A stretch of DNA of 34,030 nt from Modestobacter excelsi (GCF_005930495.1 NZ_SJEX01000056.1:1-34030); one strand, 5' to 3'. Positions 8,002 to 15,700 are shown, counted from the stretch's first letter. The notes: generated by a model not told the origin, from the sequence alone. Program-made: numbers and translations.

Positions 8002-8436
8002 TCACGCCCAGGGGTCGGTGACCTCGCGCAGCCGGGTCAGTGCCGCCCGCAGGGCGGCCATCGTCTCCTCGCCGAGGTGGGCGGTCCACTCCGCCTCGAC
8101 CGCGGCGACCACCGGTGCCGCCAGGTCGGCCGCCTCCAGCCCACGGCGGGCCGGCCGGATCAGTCGCGCCCGGCCGTCGCGGGGGTCGGGCACGCGCTCG
8201 ACGTAGCCGCGCGCCTCGAGCTGGTCGACCAGGGACCCGGCGCTCTGCTTGGTCATCTGCGCCTGGGCGGCCAGGTCGGTCAGCCGGCTGCCCTCGCGGG
8301 CGACCCGCTGCAGCAGCCGGGCCTGGGCGAGGGTGACCTCGTGGCCGGCCTCGGTCAGGGCGGCGAGCACCCGGGTCTCCATCGCCCGGTACGGGTAGAA
8401 GAGCAGCAGCCCGGTGTTCTGCGCGGGTTCGGTCAT
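8002..8436 (-). CDS. MarR family transcriptional regulator
   Basis: This 144-residue winged-helix repressor-type protein shows the MarR layout: an N-terminal dimerisation helix, helix-turn-helix (LTDLAAQAQMTKQSAGSLVD, about 52-72) and wing with the conserved RVPDPRDGRARLI. ATG at 8436 is preceded by AAGGGGG with 5-nt spacing. The frame continues upstream but that part is antisense to the next gene. It is divergent from a maleylpyruvate-isomerase-fold gene across a 75-bp gap containing an inverted repeat, so it probably regulates itself and that neighbour. The ligand is unknown. Confidence 0.88.
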   Translation of the reverse strand: MTEPAQNTGLLLFYPYRAMETRVLAALTEAGHEVTLAQARLLQRVAREGSRLTDLAAQAQMTKQSAGSLVDQLEARGYVERVPDPRDGRARLIRPARRGLEAADLAAPVVAAVEAEWTAHLGEETMAALRAALTRLREVTDPWA

Positions 8437-8478
8437 CGGACCCCCTTGCGGAGCAGCGGTGCGGCGAGGATGGTCAGG

Positions 8479-8493
8479 GAACCTTACTAGTTC
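8479..8493. promoter_or_regulatory. candidate MarR operator overlapping the marR -10
   Basis: GAAC-N7-GTTC forms a 15-bp inverted repeat midway between the divergent MarR and MDMPI-fold genes. On the minus strand it covers TAAGGT (8481-8486), a TAnnnT -10 hexamer about 45 nt before the MarR start. Binding there would block both directions. The arms are only 4 bp, so this is a candidate. Confidence 0.4.
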
Positions 8494-8511
8494 TCTCCGC
8501 GGGAGGCCGCG

Positions 8512-9150
8512 ATGGACTCCGATGAACTGTGGGCGACGGTCGACGCGCAGCGGACCAGCCTGGCCGACCTGCTCGCCGGGCTGACGCCGGAGGAGTGGGC
8601 GACCCCCTCGTGGTGCGCCGGCTGGCGGGTGCGGGACGTGGCGGCGCACCTGGCCCTGGCCCAGGTCCCGCTGGCCGTCACGCTGCCGGCGTTCCTGCGG
8701 GCGCGGGGCAGCTTCGACCGGATGGTGCACGACACCGCCGTCGCCCGGGCTGCGGCACCTCCGGAGGAGCTGGTCGATGCGATCCGGGCCATGGTGGGGT
8801 CGCGCCGCCACGTGGCGGTGGTGACGGAGGTGGAGCCGCTGCTGGACGTGCTCGTGCACGGTCAGGACATCGCCCGCCCGCTGGGCCGGGAGCGGCCGGT
8901 GCCGCCGGTGGCCGCCGCGGCCGCGGCCACCCGGGTCTGGCGGATGGGGTGGCCGTTCTGGGCCCGGCGCCGGCTGCGCGGCACCTCGCTGGTGGCCAGC
9001 GACTCGGACTGGCGGGTGGGCTCCGGGCCGCCGGTGTGCGGGACGACCGGCGACCTCCTGCTCCTGGTGACCGGCCGCCGGCAGGTGCTGCCGCAGCTCT
9101 CCGGCCCGGGAGTGGCGGTGCTCGCCGGGTCACGGGCCGCGCGGGCCTGA
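8512..9150 (+). CDS. maleylpyruvate isomerase family protein (DinB/MDMPI fold, TIGR03083-like)
   Basis: This 212-residue protein opens with a helical N-terminal domain with the hallmark TPEEWATPSWCAGWRVRDVAAHLA, in which a Trp-x-hydrophobic-Asp-hydrophobic-hydrophobic-x-His pattern supplies a metal ligand. HGQDIARPLG near residues 121-130 supplies the second conserved metal/ligand region. The family includes mycothiol-dependent maleylpyruvate isomerase and other mycothiol S-transferases of the DinB superfamily. ATG at 8512 has GGGAGG 5 nt upstream. Divergent from MarR, so it is likely the regulated gene. Substrate is unknown. The gene is followed at once by a copy of the stem-loop repeat. Confidence 0.78.
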   Translation: MDSDELWATVDAQRTSLADLLAGLTPEEWATPSWCAGWRVRDVAAHLALAQVPLAVTLPAFLRARGSFDRMVHDTAVARAAAPPEELVDAIRAMVGSRRHVAVVTEVEPLLDVLVHGQDIARPLGRERPVPPVAAAAAATRVWRMGWPFWARRRLRGTSLVASDSDWRVGSGPPVCGTTGDLLLLVTGRRQVLPQLSGPGVAVLAGSRAARA

Positions 9151-9210
9151 GGGAGGGCCCGTCCCCCTCACCCCCCGCAGGCTCGGGGGGAGCCTCTGGA
9201 CGGCGCCGTT
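9151..9210 (+). repeat. stem-loop repeat, copy A
   Basis: Begins right after the TGA of the MDMPI-fold gene. The outer arms are GGGCCCGTCC and GGACGGCGCC. The inner arms are CCCCCC and GGGGGG around the loop GCAGGCTC. It shares order and loop with copies B-E. The likely local role is a transcription terminator. Confidence 0.7.
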
Positions 9211-9273
9211 CCAGCACGTCACCTGGCCCCCTAGGCTCGCAGCGCTCCGCCGTCCCGACCCCGGAGGTCCTCT

Positions 9274-9693
9274 GTGCTGGCCAGCATCGGATACGCCGTC
9301 GCCTACACCGGCGTCGGCATCCTGCTCCTGATCGTGGGCGCCTTCGTCCTCGACCTGCTCACCCCCGGCCACCTGGCCAAGCACATCTACGAGGAGCGCT
9401 CGGTCAACGCCGGCATCGCCCTCTCCGCGGTCTTCCTCGGCCAGGGCGCCATCGCCTTCGCCACCATCTGGACCAACGGCACCAGCGGCTTCGGCGACGC
9501 GCTGGCCGACACGGTGGTGTTCGGGCTGGTCGGGATCGCCCTGCAGGTGGTCGCGTTCCTCGTGCTCGACGTGCTGACACCGGGCAAGCTGGGCCACATG
9601 CTCGTGCAGGTGCCCTTCCACCCGGCCAGCCTGGTCAGCGCGGCCTCGACGCTGGCCGTGTCGGCGATCATCGTCGCCTCGATCTGGCCCTGA
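9274..9693 (+). CDS. DUF350 family membrane protein
   Basis: This 139-residue protein has four predicted membrane helices arranged as a tandem duplication. Each half contains a Leu-Asp-(Leu/Val)-Leu-Thr-Pro-Gly motif (DLLTPGHLAKH near 28-38 and DVLTPGKLGHM near 95-105) at the end of a helix. This is the DUF350 family, of unknown biochemical function. GTG at 9274 follows GGAGG. The stop is 2 nt before the next ATG, so it probably heads the operon with the nitrile-hydratase-like genes, although DUF350 is not a known partner of that enzyme. Confidence 0.82.
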   Translation: MLASIGYAVAYTGVGILLLIVGAFVLDLLTPGHLAKHIYEERSVNAGIALSAVFLGQGAIAFATIWTNGTSGFGDALADTVVFGLVGIALQVVAFLVLDVLTPGKLGHMLVQVPFHPASLVSAASTLAVSAIIVASIWP

Positions 9694-9695
9694 CG

Positions 9696-9989
9696 ATGAG
9701 CCGGGTCAACGACGTGGGCGGGATGTCCGGTTTCCCGGCGGTCATCGAGGAGCCGGACGAGCCGCCGTTCCACTCCGACTGGGAGGCGCACGTCTTCGCG
9801 CTCAACGGCGCGCTGATCAAGCGGGGCGTCTACAACCTCGACGAGTTCCGCGACGCGCAGGAGCGGCTGCCGGTGCAGGAGTACCTGTCGGCCTCCTACT
9901 ACGAACGGTGGTTCGCCGCGATCACCACGCTGCTCCGCGAGAAGGGCGTGGTCGCGGCGGAGGAGCTCGAGCTCCCCGATGAGCACTGA
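9696..9989 (+). CDS. nitrile hydratase beta-subunit N-terminal half (thiocyanate hydrolase beta-like)
   Basis: This 97-residue protein matches only the N-terminal half of a nitrile hydratase beta subunit. VNDVGGMSGFP resembles the usual NGIHDTGGMxGYG opening. FHSDWEAHVFAL, NLDEFRDAQERL and EYLSASYYERW follow the family in order. The Arg of QERL aligns with the beta-subunit arginine that contacts the oxidised cysteine ligands (Arg52 of some NHases). ATG at 9696 comes 2 nt after the DUF350 stop and has no strong ribosome site, so translation is probably coupled. The gene overlaps the next by 11 nt. Separate N- and C-half genes are the arrangement of thiocyanate hydrolase (scnB-scnA) and of some split nitrile hydratases. 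Confidence 0.82.
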   Translation: MSRVNDVGGMSGFPAVIEEPDEPPFHSDWEAHVFALNGALIKRGVYNLDEFRDAQERLPVQEYLSASYYERWFAAITTLLREKGVVAAEELELPDEH

Positions 9990-10263
9990 CCGCTTCGCGC
10001 CCGGCGTCCGGGTGCGCACCCGGGCCACCGACCCGGCCGGGCACACCCGGCTGCCCCGGTACGCCCGCGGCGCCGTCGGCGTGCTGGTCGAGCAGGCCGG
10101 GCGGCACCCGCTGGCCGACGACCGCGCCCGCGGCGTGCCGGCGGACCCGCAGCCGGTCTGGCACGTGCGGTTCGCCGCGGCGGACCTGTTCGGCACCGGT
10201 GACCACACGGTGACCGTCGAGCTGTGGCAGGACTACCTGACCCCGATCGAGGAGGCGCTGTGA
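9979..10263 (+). CDS. nitrile hydratase beta-subunit C-terminal half (SH3-like; thiocyanate hydrolase alpha-like)
   Basis: This 94-residue protein is the SH3-like beta barrel that forms the C-terminal half of nitrile hydratase beta. FAPGVRVRTR, GHTRLPRYARGAVG, VWHVRFAAADLFG and VTVELWQDYL are the family hallmarks. The Arg in GHTRLPRYARG corresponds to the second beta arginine that hydrogen-bonds to the modified cysteines of the metal site. ATG at 9979 lies inside the end of the N-half gene and its TGA overlaps the alpha start (GTGA). All three pieces should be made together at a fixed ratio and assemble on one another. Confidence 0.84.
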   Translation: MSTDRFAPGVRVRTRATDPAGHTRLPRYARGAVGVLVEQAGRHPLADDRARGVPADPQPVWHVRFAAADLFGTGDHTVTVELWQDYLTPIEEAL

Positions 10264-10850
10264 GCGACGACCACGGCAGTTCGGTGATCTCCGCGCAGGT
10301 GCGGCACGTCGAGTCGCTGCTGGAGTCCCGCGGCCTGCTCGACGCCGGCGAGATCGACACCCGCATCGACGAGTTCCTGGCCGGGGGCAGCCCGGCCAAC
10401 GGTGCGCGGATCGTCGCCCGGGCCTGGGCCGACCCCGGCTTCGCCGAGCGGCTGCTGGCCGATGCGAACAGCGCCATCCGCGAGGTCGGGCTGTCGATGG
10501 CCGGCGGGCTGCAGGAACAGCGGCTCAAGGTCGTCGCCAACACCGAGGCCGAGCACAACGTCGTCGTCTGCACGTTGTGCTCGTGCTACCCGATCGCGCT
10601 GCTCGGGCCCTCGCCAGGCTGGTACAAGAGCGAGGCCTACCGCTCCCGGGTGGTCCGGGACCCGCGCGGCGTGCTCGCCGAGTTCGGCCTCGAGCTGCCC
10701 GTCGGGACGTCGGTCGCGGTCTGGGACGCCAGCGCGGAGTCGCGGTACATGGTGCTGCCGCGCCGTCCGGTCGGCACCGAGGGGCTGGCCGAGGACGAGC
10801 TGGCCGCCCTCGTCACCCGCAAGGGCCTGATCGGCACCGCTGTCGTCTGA
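10260..10850 (+). CDS. nitrile hydratase alpha / thiocyanate hydrolase gamma-like metal subunit, cobalt type
   Basis: This 196-residue subunit holds the catalytic metal. The claw motif CTLCSC is at 104-109. Thr at the second position is typical of cobalt (non-corrin) enzymes, Ser being typical of iron forms. NGARIVARAWADPGF, LLGPSPGWYKSEAYRSRVVRDPRGVL and the C-terminal ELAALVTRKGLIGTA fit the family. In the family, cysteines of the motif are oxidised to sulfenic and sulfinic acids. The segment after the claw is CYPIALLG rather than the common CYPWPVLG, so substrate may differ. GTG at 10260 has GGAGG upstream and overlaps the previous stop. No separate cobalt-chaperone gene is visible. Nitrile hydration or thiocyanate hydrolysis are both possible. 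Confidence 0.85.
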   Translation: MSDDHGSSVISAQVRHVESLLESRGLLDAGEIDTRIDEFLAGGSPANGARIVARAWADPGFAERLLADANSAIREVGLSMAGGLQEQRLKVVANTEAEHNVVVCTLCSCYPIALLGPSPGWYKSEAYRSRVVRDPRGVLAEFGLELPVGTSVAVWDASAESRYMVLPRRPVGTEGLAEDELAALVTRKGLIGTAVV

Positions 10851-10879
10851 CGCAGGTCCCCCGGGGTTGCGCCCGCCCA

Positions 10880-10895
10880 GGAGGGGCACCCCTCC
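10880..10895. terminator. hairpin after the nitrile-hydratase-like genes
   Basis: GGAGGGG and CCCCTCC face each other across a 2-nt centre, 30 nt after the alpha-subunit stop and 41 nt before the dehydrogenase start. No U-tract follows. It may terminate the operon, or partly insulate the downstream dehydrogenase. Confidence 0.4.
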
Positions 10896-10935
10896 GGGGA
10901 CGACGCACCAGCGCGTCCCGATGAGTGGAGCACCC

Positions 10936-12123
10936 GTGAAGGCAGTGACCTGGCACGGCAAGCAGGACGTCCGCGTCGACACCGTGGACGACCCCTTCGT
11001 GCAGCTGCCGACCGACGCCGTCATCCGGGTGACGACGACCAACATCTGCGGGTCGGACCTGCACCTGTACGACCCGCTGGCGCCGTTCATGGGCGTCGGT
11101 GACGTGCTCGGCCACGAGGCGATGGGCGAGGTCGTCGAGGTGGGCTCGGCGGTGGGCGACCTGGCGGTCGGTGACCGGGTCGCGATCCCCTTCCAGATCT
11201 CCTGCGGTTCCTGCTGGATGTGCGACCAGCAGCTGTACACCCAGTGCGAGACCACCCAGGTGCGCGACCAGGGGATGGGTGCGGCGCTGTTCGGCTTCTC
11301 CAAGCTCTACGGCGAGGTGCCGGGCGGGCAGGCGGAGTACCTGCGGGTGCCGCAGGCCCAGTTCACCCACATCTCGTTGCCCGAGGGCCCGGCCGACGAC
11401 CGGTTCGCCTACCTCTCGGACATCCTGCCCACCGCCTGGCAGGGCGTGGAGTACGCCGGCGTGCCCGACGGCGGGACCCTCGTCGTCCTCGGGCTGGGCC
11501 CGATCGGTGACTTCGCCTGCCGGATCGGTCAGCACAAGGGCTACCGGGTGATCGGCGTGGACCTCGTCCCCGAGCGGCTGGCCCGCGTCGCCGCACGCGG
11601 CATCGAGGTGGTCGACCTGCGCGAGCACGAGGACGACCTCGGCGACGCGATCCGGGACATGACCGACGGGCGCGGGCCGGACTCGGTCCTCGACGCGGTC
11701 GGCATGGAGGCGCACGGCTCGCCGGCCACCGGCCTGGTGCAGAAGGCGGTCGGGTTGCTGCCGCGGGCCGTCGCGGCGCCGGTCATGCAGGAGGCAGGGG
11801 TCGACCGGTTGAACGCCCTGCACTCCGCGATCGACATCGTCCGCCGCGGTGGCACCATCTCGGTCTCCGGTGTGTACGGCGGCGCCGCCGACCCGATGCC
11901 GATGATCACGCTGTTCGACAAGCAGGTCCAGCTGCGGATGGGCCAGGCGAACATCAAGAAGTGGATCCCGGAGATCATGCCGCTGCTCACCGACGCCGAC
12001 CCGCTGGGCGTCGACACGTTCGCCACCCACCGGCTGCCGCTGTCGGAGGCGCCGACCGCGTACAAGGCGTTCCAGGAGAAGGCCGACGGCTACGTGAAGG
12101 TGCAGCTCAAGCCGGAGCTCTGA
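10936..12123 (+). CDS. zinc-dependent alcohol dehydrogenase
   Basis: This 395-residue medium-chain dehydrogenase oxidises an alcohol or aldehyde adduct with NAD(P). ICGSDLHLYD and GHEAMGEVVEVG supply the catalytic zinc ligands. A CGSCWMCDQQLYTQC cluster replaces the usual four-cysteine structural zinc lobe. GLGPIGDFACRIG is the Rossmann glycine motif. The long insert and late FDKQVQLRMGQANIKKW resemble the glutathione-independent formaldehyde dehydrogenase-like group common in actinobacteria. GTG at 10936 (VKAVTWHGKQDV) is preferred over ATG at 10921, because GGAG sits 5 nt before it and the family starts MKAVTW. Substrate is unknown. Confidence 0.85.
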   Translation: MKAVTWHGKQDVRVDTVDDPFVQLPTDAVIRVTTTNICGSDLHLYDPLAPFMGVGDVLGHEAMGEVVEVGSAVGDLAVGDRVAIPFQISCGSCWMCDQQLYTQCETTQVRDQGMGAALFGFSKLYGEVPGGQAEYLRVPQAQFTHISLPEGPADDRFAYLSDILPTAWQGVEYAGVPDGGTLVVLGLGPIGDFACRIGQHKGYRVIGVDLVPERLARVAARGIEVVDLREHEDDLGDAIRDMTDGRGPDSVLDAVGMEAHGSPATGLVQKAVGLLPRAVAAPVMQEAGVDRLNALHSAIDIVRRGGTISVSGVYGGAADPMPMITLFDKQVQLRMGQANIKKWIPEIMPLLTDADPLGVDTFATHRLPLSEAPTAYKAFQEKADGYVKVQLKPEL

Positions 12124-12142
12124 GCGGCTGCCGGTGGCCGGT

Positions 12143-12166
12143 CGGCGTGCTCAGCGCAGCACGCCG
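12143..12166. terminator. bidirectional hairpin between convergent genes
   Basis: CGGCGTGCT and AGCACGCCG form a 9-bp perfect stem around a 6-nt loop. It lies 20 nt after the dehydrogenase stop and overlaps the stop of the minus-strand membrane protein, so it can serve both directions. Confidence 0.6.
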
Positions 12167-12753
12167 GTCAGCCACCCGAGCCAGGTGAGGGCGCCGAGCG
12201 CGAGCAGTGCGTCCAGCGTCCGGCCCCGCCAGGACCGGGGGAGCAGCGCGGTCAGCCCGAGCACCGACACGAGTTCCGCGGTGACCAGCACGGTGCTGAG
12301 CAGGTCGGTCGGTTCTCGTCGGGCCGGTGCCCGGGCGCCGAGTGCCACCGGCCCGCCGACGTCGACCGCCGCTCCGGCGGGGTGGCCGTGCCCACCGGCC
12401 GTGTGCCCGGCCACCCCGTCGGCGTCGGGCGCGGTGATCCCGGCCAGCAGGTCGGTCATGTGCACGACGAGGTGGAGGCAGACCAGCAGCACGCTCCCGG
12501 CCAGCGCGACCACCAGGGGCGCCGTCCCCGGGCTGCTCCCGAGCCACGGGCCCACGAGCAGCCAGAGGCCCAGGCCCAGCTGGGCGTACGCGCTGACCAG
12601 GGAGAGGCCGACCACGAGGTCGTTCGCCACCAGGTGCTCGGCGGTGACGGCGACGTGCAGCGCGCCGGCGCCCAGGAGCCCGGCGACGGCCACCCGCCGC
12701 CACAGCACGGTCGTCCGGGCCAGGACGGTGGCCGGGGCGGTGACGGTGCTCAC
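12151..12753 (-). CDS. small His-containing membrane protein paired with the multicopper oxidase
   Basis: This 200-residue protein has about four or five membrane helices. The first carries GALHVAVTAEHLVAND, and the third carries CLHLVVHMTDLL. A histidine-rich loop (GHTAGGHGHPAG) follows near residues 115-130. Histidines inside and between helices suggest metal or haem binding, but no known family is certain. GTG at 12753 overlaps the oxidase stop as GTGA, which decides the start over an ATG at 12816 lying inside the oxidase gene. The coupling suggests a copper-handling partner. This role is inference from context. Confidence 0.7.
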   Translation of the reverse strand: MSTVTAPATVLARTTVLWRRVAVAGLLGAGALHVAVTAEHLVANDLVVGLSLVSAYAQLGLGLWLLVGPWLGSSPGTAPLVVALAGSVLLVCLHLVVHMTDLLAGITAPDADGVAGHTAGGHGHPAGAAVDVGGPVALGARAPARREPTDLLSTVLVTAELVSVLGLTALLPRSWRGRTLDALLALGALTWLGWLTGVLR

Positions 12754-14339
12754 CCCGGACCGCCGAGCGGCGTCTCCGGTCCGGAACGGGGCGGGGCGGC
12801 GTTGATCGGATCGCACGCGGCGTCGGTCTGCCCCACCTGGTACTGGACCATCATGTCGTGGTCCTCGTGGGCCGTGTTGTGGCAGTGGATCATGTACCGC
12901 CCGTGCTCGGGGCCGAACTGGACGAGCAGCCGGACCACCTCGCCGTCACCGACGTACACGGTGTCCTTGGGGCCCAGCTCCTGCGCCGGCGGTGGCGCGC
13001 CGTTGCGGCTGAGCACCTGGAAGTCGACCAGGTGGGTGTGCAGCGGGTGCGACCAGCCCCGGAAGCCGTTCGCCACCTCCCAGATCTCCACGTCACCCAC
13101 CGCCGGGTCGGCGAAGACCCGGGTGAACCCGCTCGCCACGACGTCGTCCCACGTCTCGCCGTTGATGGTCCACAGCCCCCGCGTCCGGTCCAGCCGGAGG
13201 GTCCGGGTGACCCGGGCCGAGGCCGGCGACACGGCCATCGCGGCGGGGCTCCCGAGCACGGCCGGCACCTCGTTGCCCTCGGTGCTCGTCGCCGGACCGG
13301 TCACCTCGAACTGCATCACCTTGTCGGTGCCCTCGCCGTCGGGTGTGCCGGGCACCCCGGTGTTGAGCAGCTGGACCGTCGCGCCGGTGCCGAGCGAGGT
13401 GAAGTCGAGGACGACCTCGTACCGCTCCGCCATGCCGACCCGCAGCCGGGTCACCGACTGCGGCGCGGCCATCAACCCGCCGTCGGTCGCGATGAGCTGC
13501 ATCGGCTGGCCGGTGCTGAGCTCGAGCGTGTACGCCCGGGACACCGACGCGTTCAGCACCCGGAACCGGTACCTGCGCTGCTCGACCGGCAGGGTGGGCC
13601 ACGGACGGCCGTTGACCAGCACCACGTCGCCGAAGACACCGGTGTGGAAGTGGTCGTCCCAGAGCAGGGAGCCGTCCTCGGCGAACGACACGTCGCTGAG
13701 GATCAGCGGCAGGTCGTAGCGGCCCTTGGGGATCGGCAGCGACTCCTCCTGCGGGTCGGTCAGGTGGTACTGGGCGGCCAGGCCCATGTACACGTTCTCC
13801 GCCGTGTGGTGCACGCCGTGGTCGTGGTACCAGAGCGTCCGGGCGGCGCCGGTGTTCGGGTACTCGTAGTCCTTCCACTGCCCGGGCTGGGAGACGTCGC
13901 TCGCGTAGCCGTCGAACTGCGGCTTGGCCGGCATGCCGTGCAGGTGGGTCGACGTCCACGGCACGTAGCCCAGCGTGGGGTGGGTGGCGGGCAGCTGGTT
14001 GACCTGGCGGACCACCGTCTGCCGGCCCTGACGGGCCTTGATCGTCGGTCCGGGGACCATGCCGTTGTAGCCCCACAGCGGTGTCGCGACACCGGGCAGG
14101 ACCTCCCCGACGAAGGGCGTCTGGGTGATCCGGTAGTAGTCGGTGGTCGCGTCGCTCACGGTCGGCCGCAGCACCGGTGGGGCGGAGAACGGGACGGTGT
14201 ACGGCGGGGGCAGCTTGCTGGCGGCGAGGCGCGGGCTGCCTCCCGCGGAAGGCCCGCGGTGCCGGGGCAGCGCCACCGCGGCGGCACCGAGCAGCGACAC
14301 CTTGAGCAGGTCACGCCGGCTGAGGGCGGGAGTGTCCAT
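12750..14339 (-). CDS. multicopper oxidase, Tat-exported
   Basis: This 529-residue exported oxidase resembles CueO, CotA, bilirubin-oxidase and phenoxazinone-synthase relatives. A twin-arginine signal (SRRDLLK then a hydrophobic run, residues 8-25) directs the folded copper protein outward. Three cupredoxin domains carry all four copper motifs: HLHG (132-135), HDHGVHH (from 172), HPLHTH (431-436) and HCHNTAHEDHDMM (485-497). The last has the type-1 Cys, His and axial Met. ATG at 14339 follows AGGAG at 8 nt. It overlaps the downstream membrane-protein gene by 4 nt. Likely roles are cuprous-ion or phenol oxidation. No copper chaperone or CsoR gene is adjacent. Confidence 0.92.
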   Translation of the reverse strand: MDTPALSRRDLLKVSLLGAAAVALPRHRGPSAGGSPRLAASKLPPPYTVPFSAPPVLRPTVSDATTDYYRITQTPFVGEVLPGVATPLWGYNGMVPGPTIKARQGRQTVVRQVNQLPATHPTLGYVPWTSTHLHGMPAKPQFDGYASDVSQPGQWKDYEYPNTGAARTLWYHDHGVHHTAENVYMGLAAQYHLTDPQEESLPIPKGRYDLPLILSDVSFAEDGSLLWDDHFHTGVFGDVVLVNGRPWPTLPVEQRRYRFRVLNASVSRAYTLELSTGQPMQLIATDGGLMAAPQSVTRLRVGMAERYEVVLDFTSLGTGATVQLLNTGVPGTPDGEGTDKVMQFEVTGPATSTEGNEVPAVLGSPAAMAVSPASARVTRTLRLDRTRGLWTINGETWDDVVASGFTRVFADPAVGDVEIWEVANGFRGWSHPLHTHLVDFQVLSRNGAPPPAQELGPKDTVYVGDGEVVRLLVQFGPEHGRYMIHCHNTAHEDHDMMVQYQVGQTDAACDPINAAPPRSGPETPLGGPG

Positions 14340-14458
14340 CGGAGGGCTCCTGGACGGGACCGGACGGGGCCCCTTGCCTGGGGGCCGACTGAGTGTCGCC
14401 CTCCCGCCGAGGCATCCGGGACGCGTTGCGCCCGCACCGCCCCCGCACCGGGTGCCGT

Positions 14459-14488
14459 GACCGACCGTGATCGGCCGGGCGGTCGGTC
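14459..14488 (-). terminator. hairpin after glgA
   Basis: GACCGACCG and CGGTCGGTC form a 9-bp perfect stem with a 12-nt loop. It begins 15 nt downstream of the glgA stop on the minus strand. No U-tract, as is common for high-GC terminators. Confidence 0.6.
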
Positions 14489-14503
14489 GCTACGGAGGAG
14501 CGG

Positions 14504-15694
14504 TCAGCTGCGGGCGGCGAGCACCTGCTCGTAGACCTGCACCGTGGACCGGGCGATCGCCGGCCAGCCGAACTCGGCGAGCACCCGCTCCCGCCCTGCC
14601 ACGCCCATGGCGGCCGCCCGGGCCGGGTCGGCCAGCAGCTCGGCCATCCGCGCCGCCAGGTCGGCCGCGAAGTCGTCCGGACGGTCCGCGTCGTAGTGCA
14701 CCAGCAGCCCGGTCCGGCCGTCGTCGACGACCTCCGGGATGCCTCCCACGTCGCTGGCCACCACGGCCGTGCCGCACGCCGCCGCCTCCAGGTTCACGAT
14801 GCCGAGCGGCTCGTAGACCGACGGGACGATGAAGACGGTGGCGCCGGTGATCAGCGGGACCAGCTGCTCCCGGGGCAGCATCTGCTCGATCCACACCACC
14901 CCGGACCGCCGCGTCTGCAGCTCGGCCACCGCGTCGGCGACCTGCGCGCGCTCCGCCGGGGTGTCCGCGGCGCCGGCGCACAGCACCAGGCCGGCGTCGG
15001 CGGGCAGCTGCTCGGCCGCGGCCAGCAGGTGCATCAGGCCCTTCTGCCGGGTGATCCGGCCGACGAAGAGGGCGTAGGGGCGGTCCGGGTCGACCCCCAG
15101 CGACCGGACGACGTCGGGGGCCTCGACCGGGCGGTAGGCCTCGGCGTCCACGCCGTTGCCCACCACGAACACCTTCTCCGGGTCGAGGTCGGGGTAGACC
15201 TCCAGCACGTCGGCCCGCATGCCGCGGCTGACCGCGATCACGGCGTCGGCGTGCAGGTAGGCGGTCCGCTCGATCCACGAGGAGAGCCGGTACCCGCCGC
15301 CGAGCTGGTCGGCCTTCCACGGCCGGCGCGGCTCCAGCGAGTGCGCGGTCACCACGTGGGCCACGCCGTGCACCAGCTTCGCGAGCTGCCCGGCGTGGTT
15401 GGCGTACCAGGTGTGCGAGTGCGCCAGGTCGACGCCGCCGAGCGCCGCGGCGATCTCCACGTCGACCCCGACCGCCTGCAGCGCACCGTTGGCCGCCTGC
15501 AGCCCGGCGGGCACGCCGTACCCGGTCACCGGGTACCCCGCCTGGCCCGGGACCCGCGGGCCGCCGAAGGCATGGACGTCGATGTCCGGCCCGTCGTCCA
15601 GCCCGCGGAGCGCGGCGACGAGGTGCTCGACGTGCACCCCGGCCCCTCCGTAGACGTCCGGCGGCCATTCCCTGGTGATCACTCCGACGCGCAC
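14504..15694 (-). CDS. glgA: GT4 glycogen synthase / maltose-1-phosphate synthase (GlgA/GlgM type)
   Basis: This 396-residue GT-B glycosyltransferase of family 4 transfers glucose from ADP-glucose. The start MRVGVITREWPPDVYGGAGVHVEHL, the nucleotide-sugar region FVGRITRQKGL and the PSVYEPLGIVNLEAAACGTAVVAS motif (with the conserved EPLGIVNLEA glutamate) are those of actinobacterial GlgA/GlgM. The Mycobacterium orthologue (Rv1212c) makes maltose-1-phosphate for the GlgE alpha-glucan route, and it too is divergent from glgC. GTG at 15694 lies 6 nt after a TAGGGT hexamer, so the mRNA is probably leaderless. Whether it elongates glycogen or makes maltose-1-phosphate cannot be told from sequence alone. 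Confidence 0.92.
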   Translation of the reverse strand: MRVGVITREWPPDVYGGAGVHVEHLVAALRGLDDGPDIDVHAFGGPRVPGQAGYPVTGYGVPAGLQAANGALQAVGVDVEIAAALGGVDLAHSHTWYANHAGQLAKLVHGVAHVVTAHSLEPRRPWKADQLGGGYRLSSWIERTAYLHADAVIAVSRGMRADVLEVYPDLDPEKVFVVGNGVDAEAYRPVEAPDVVRSLGVDPDRPYALFVGRITRQKGLMHLLAAAEQLPADAGLVLCAGAADTPAERAQVADAVAELQTRRSGVVWIEQMLPREQLVPLITGATVFIVPSVYEPLGIVNLEAAACGTAVVASDVGGIPEVVDDGRTGLLVHYDADRPDDFAADLAARMAELLADPARAAAMGVAGRERVLAEFGWPAIARSTVQVYEQVLAARS

Positions 15695-15700
15695 GGGCTC

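Noticed and set aside
5388..8021. 877-codon plus-strand open frame
   Set aside because: Lies over the well-supported PP2C and splB genes. Its composition (His, Gln, Gly, Val, Asp runs) is that of reverse-strand reading of GC-rich codons.
14366..14384. GGCCCC/GGGGCC inverted repeat upstream of the multicopper oxidase as a copper-regulator site
   Set aside because: Only six G/C pairs, not resembling known CsoR or CueR operators. Expected by chance in such GC-rich DNA.
12858..14534. 558-codon plus-strand open frame
   Set aside because: Antisense to the multicopper oxidase, which has all copper motifs. The frame shows no domain or signal.
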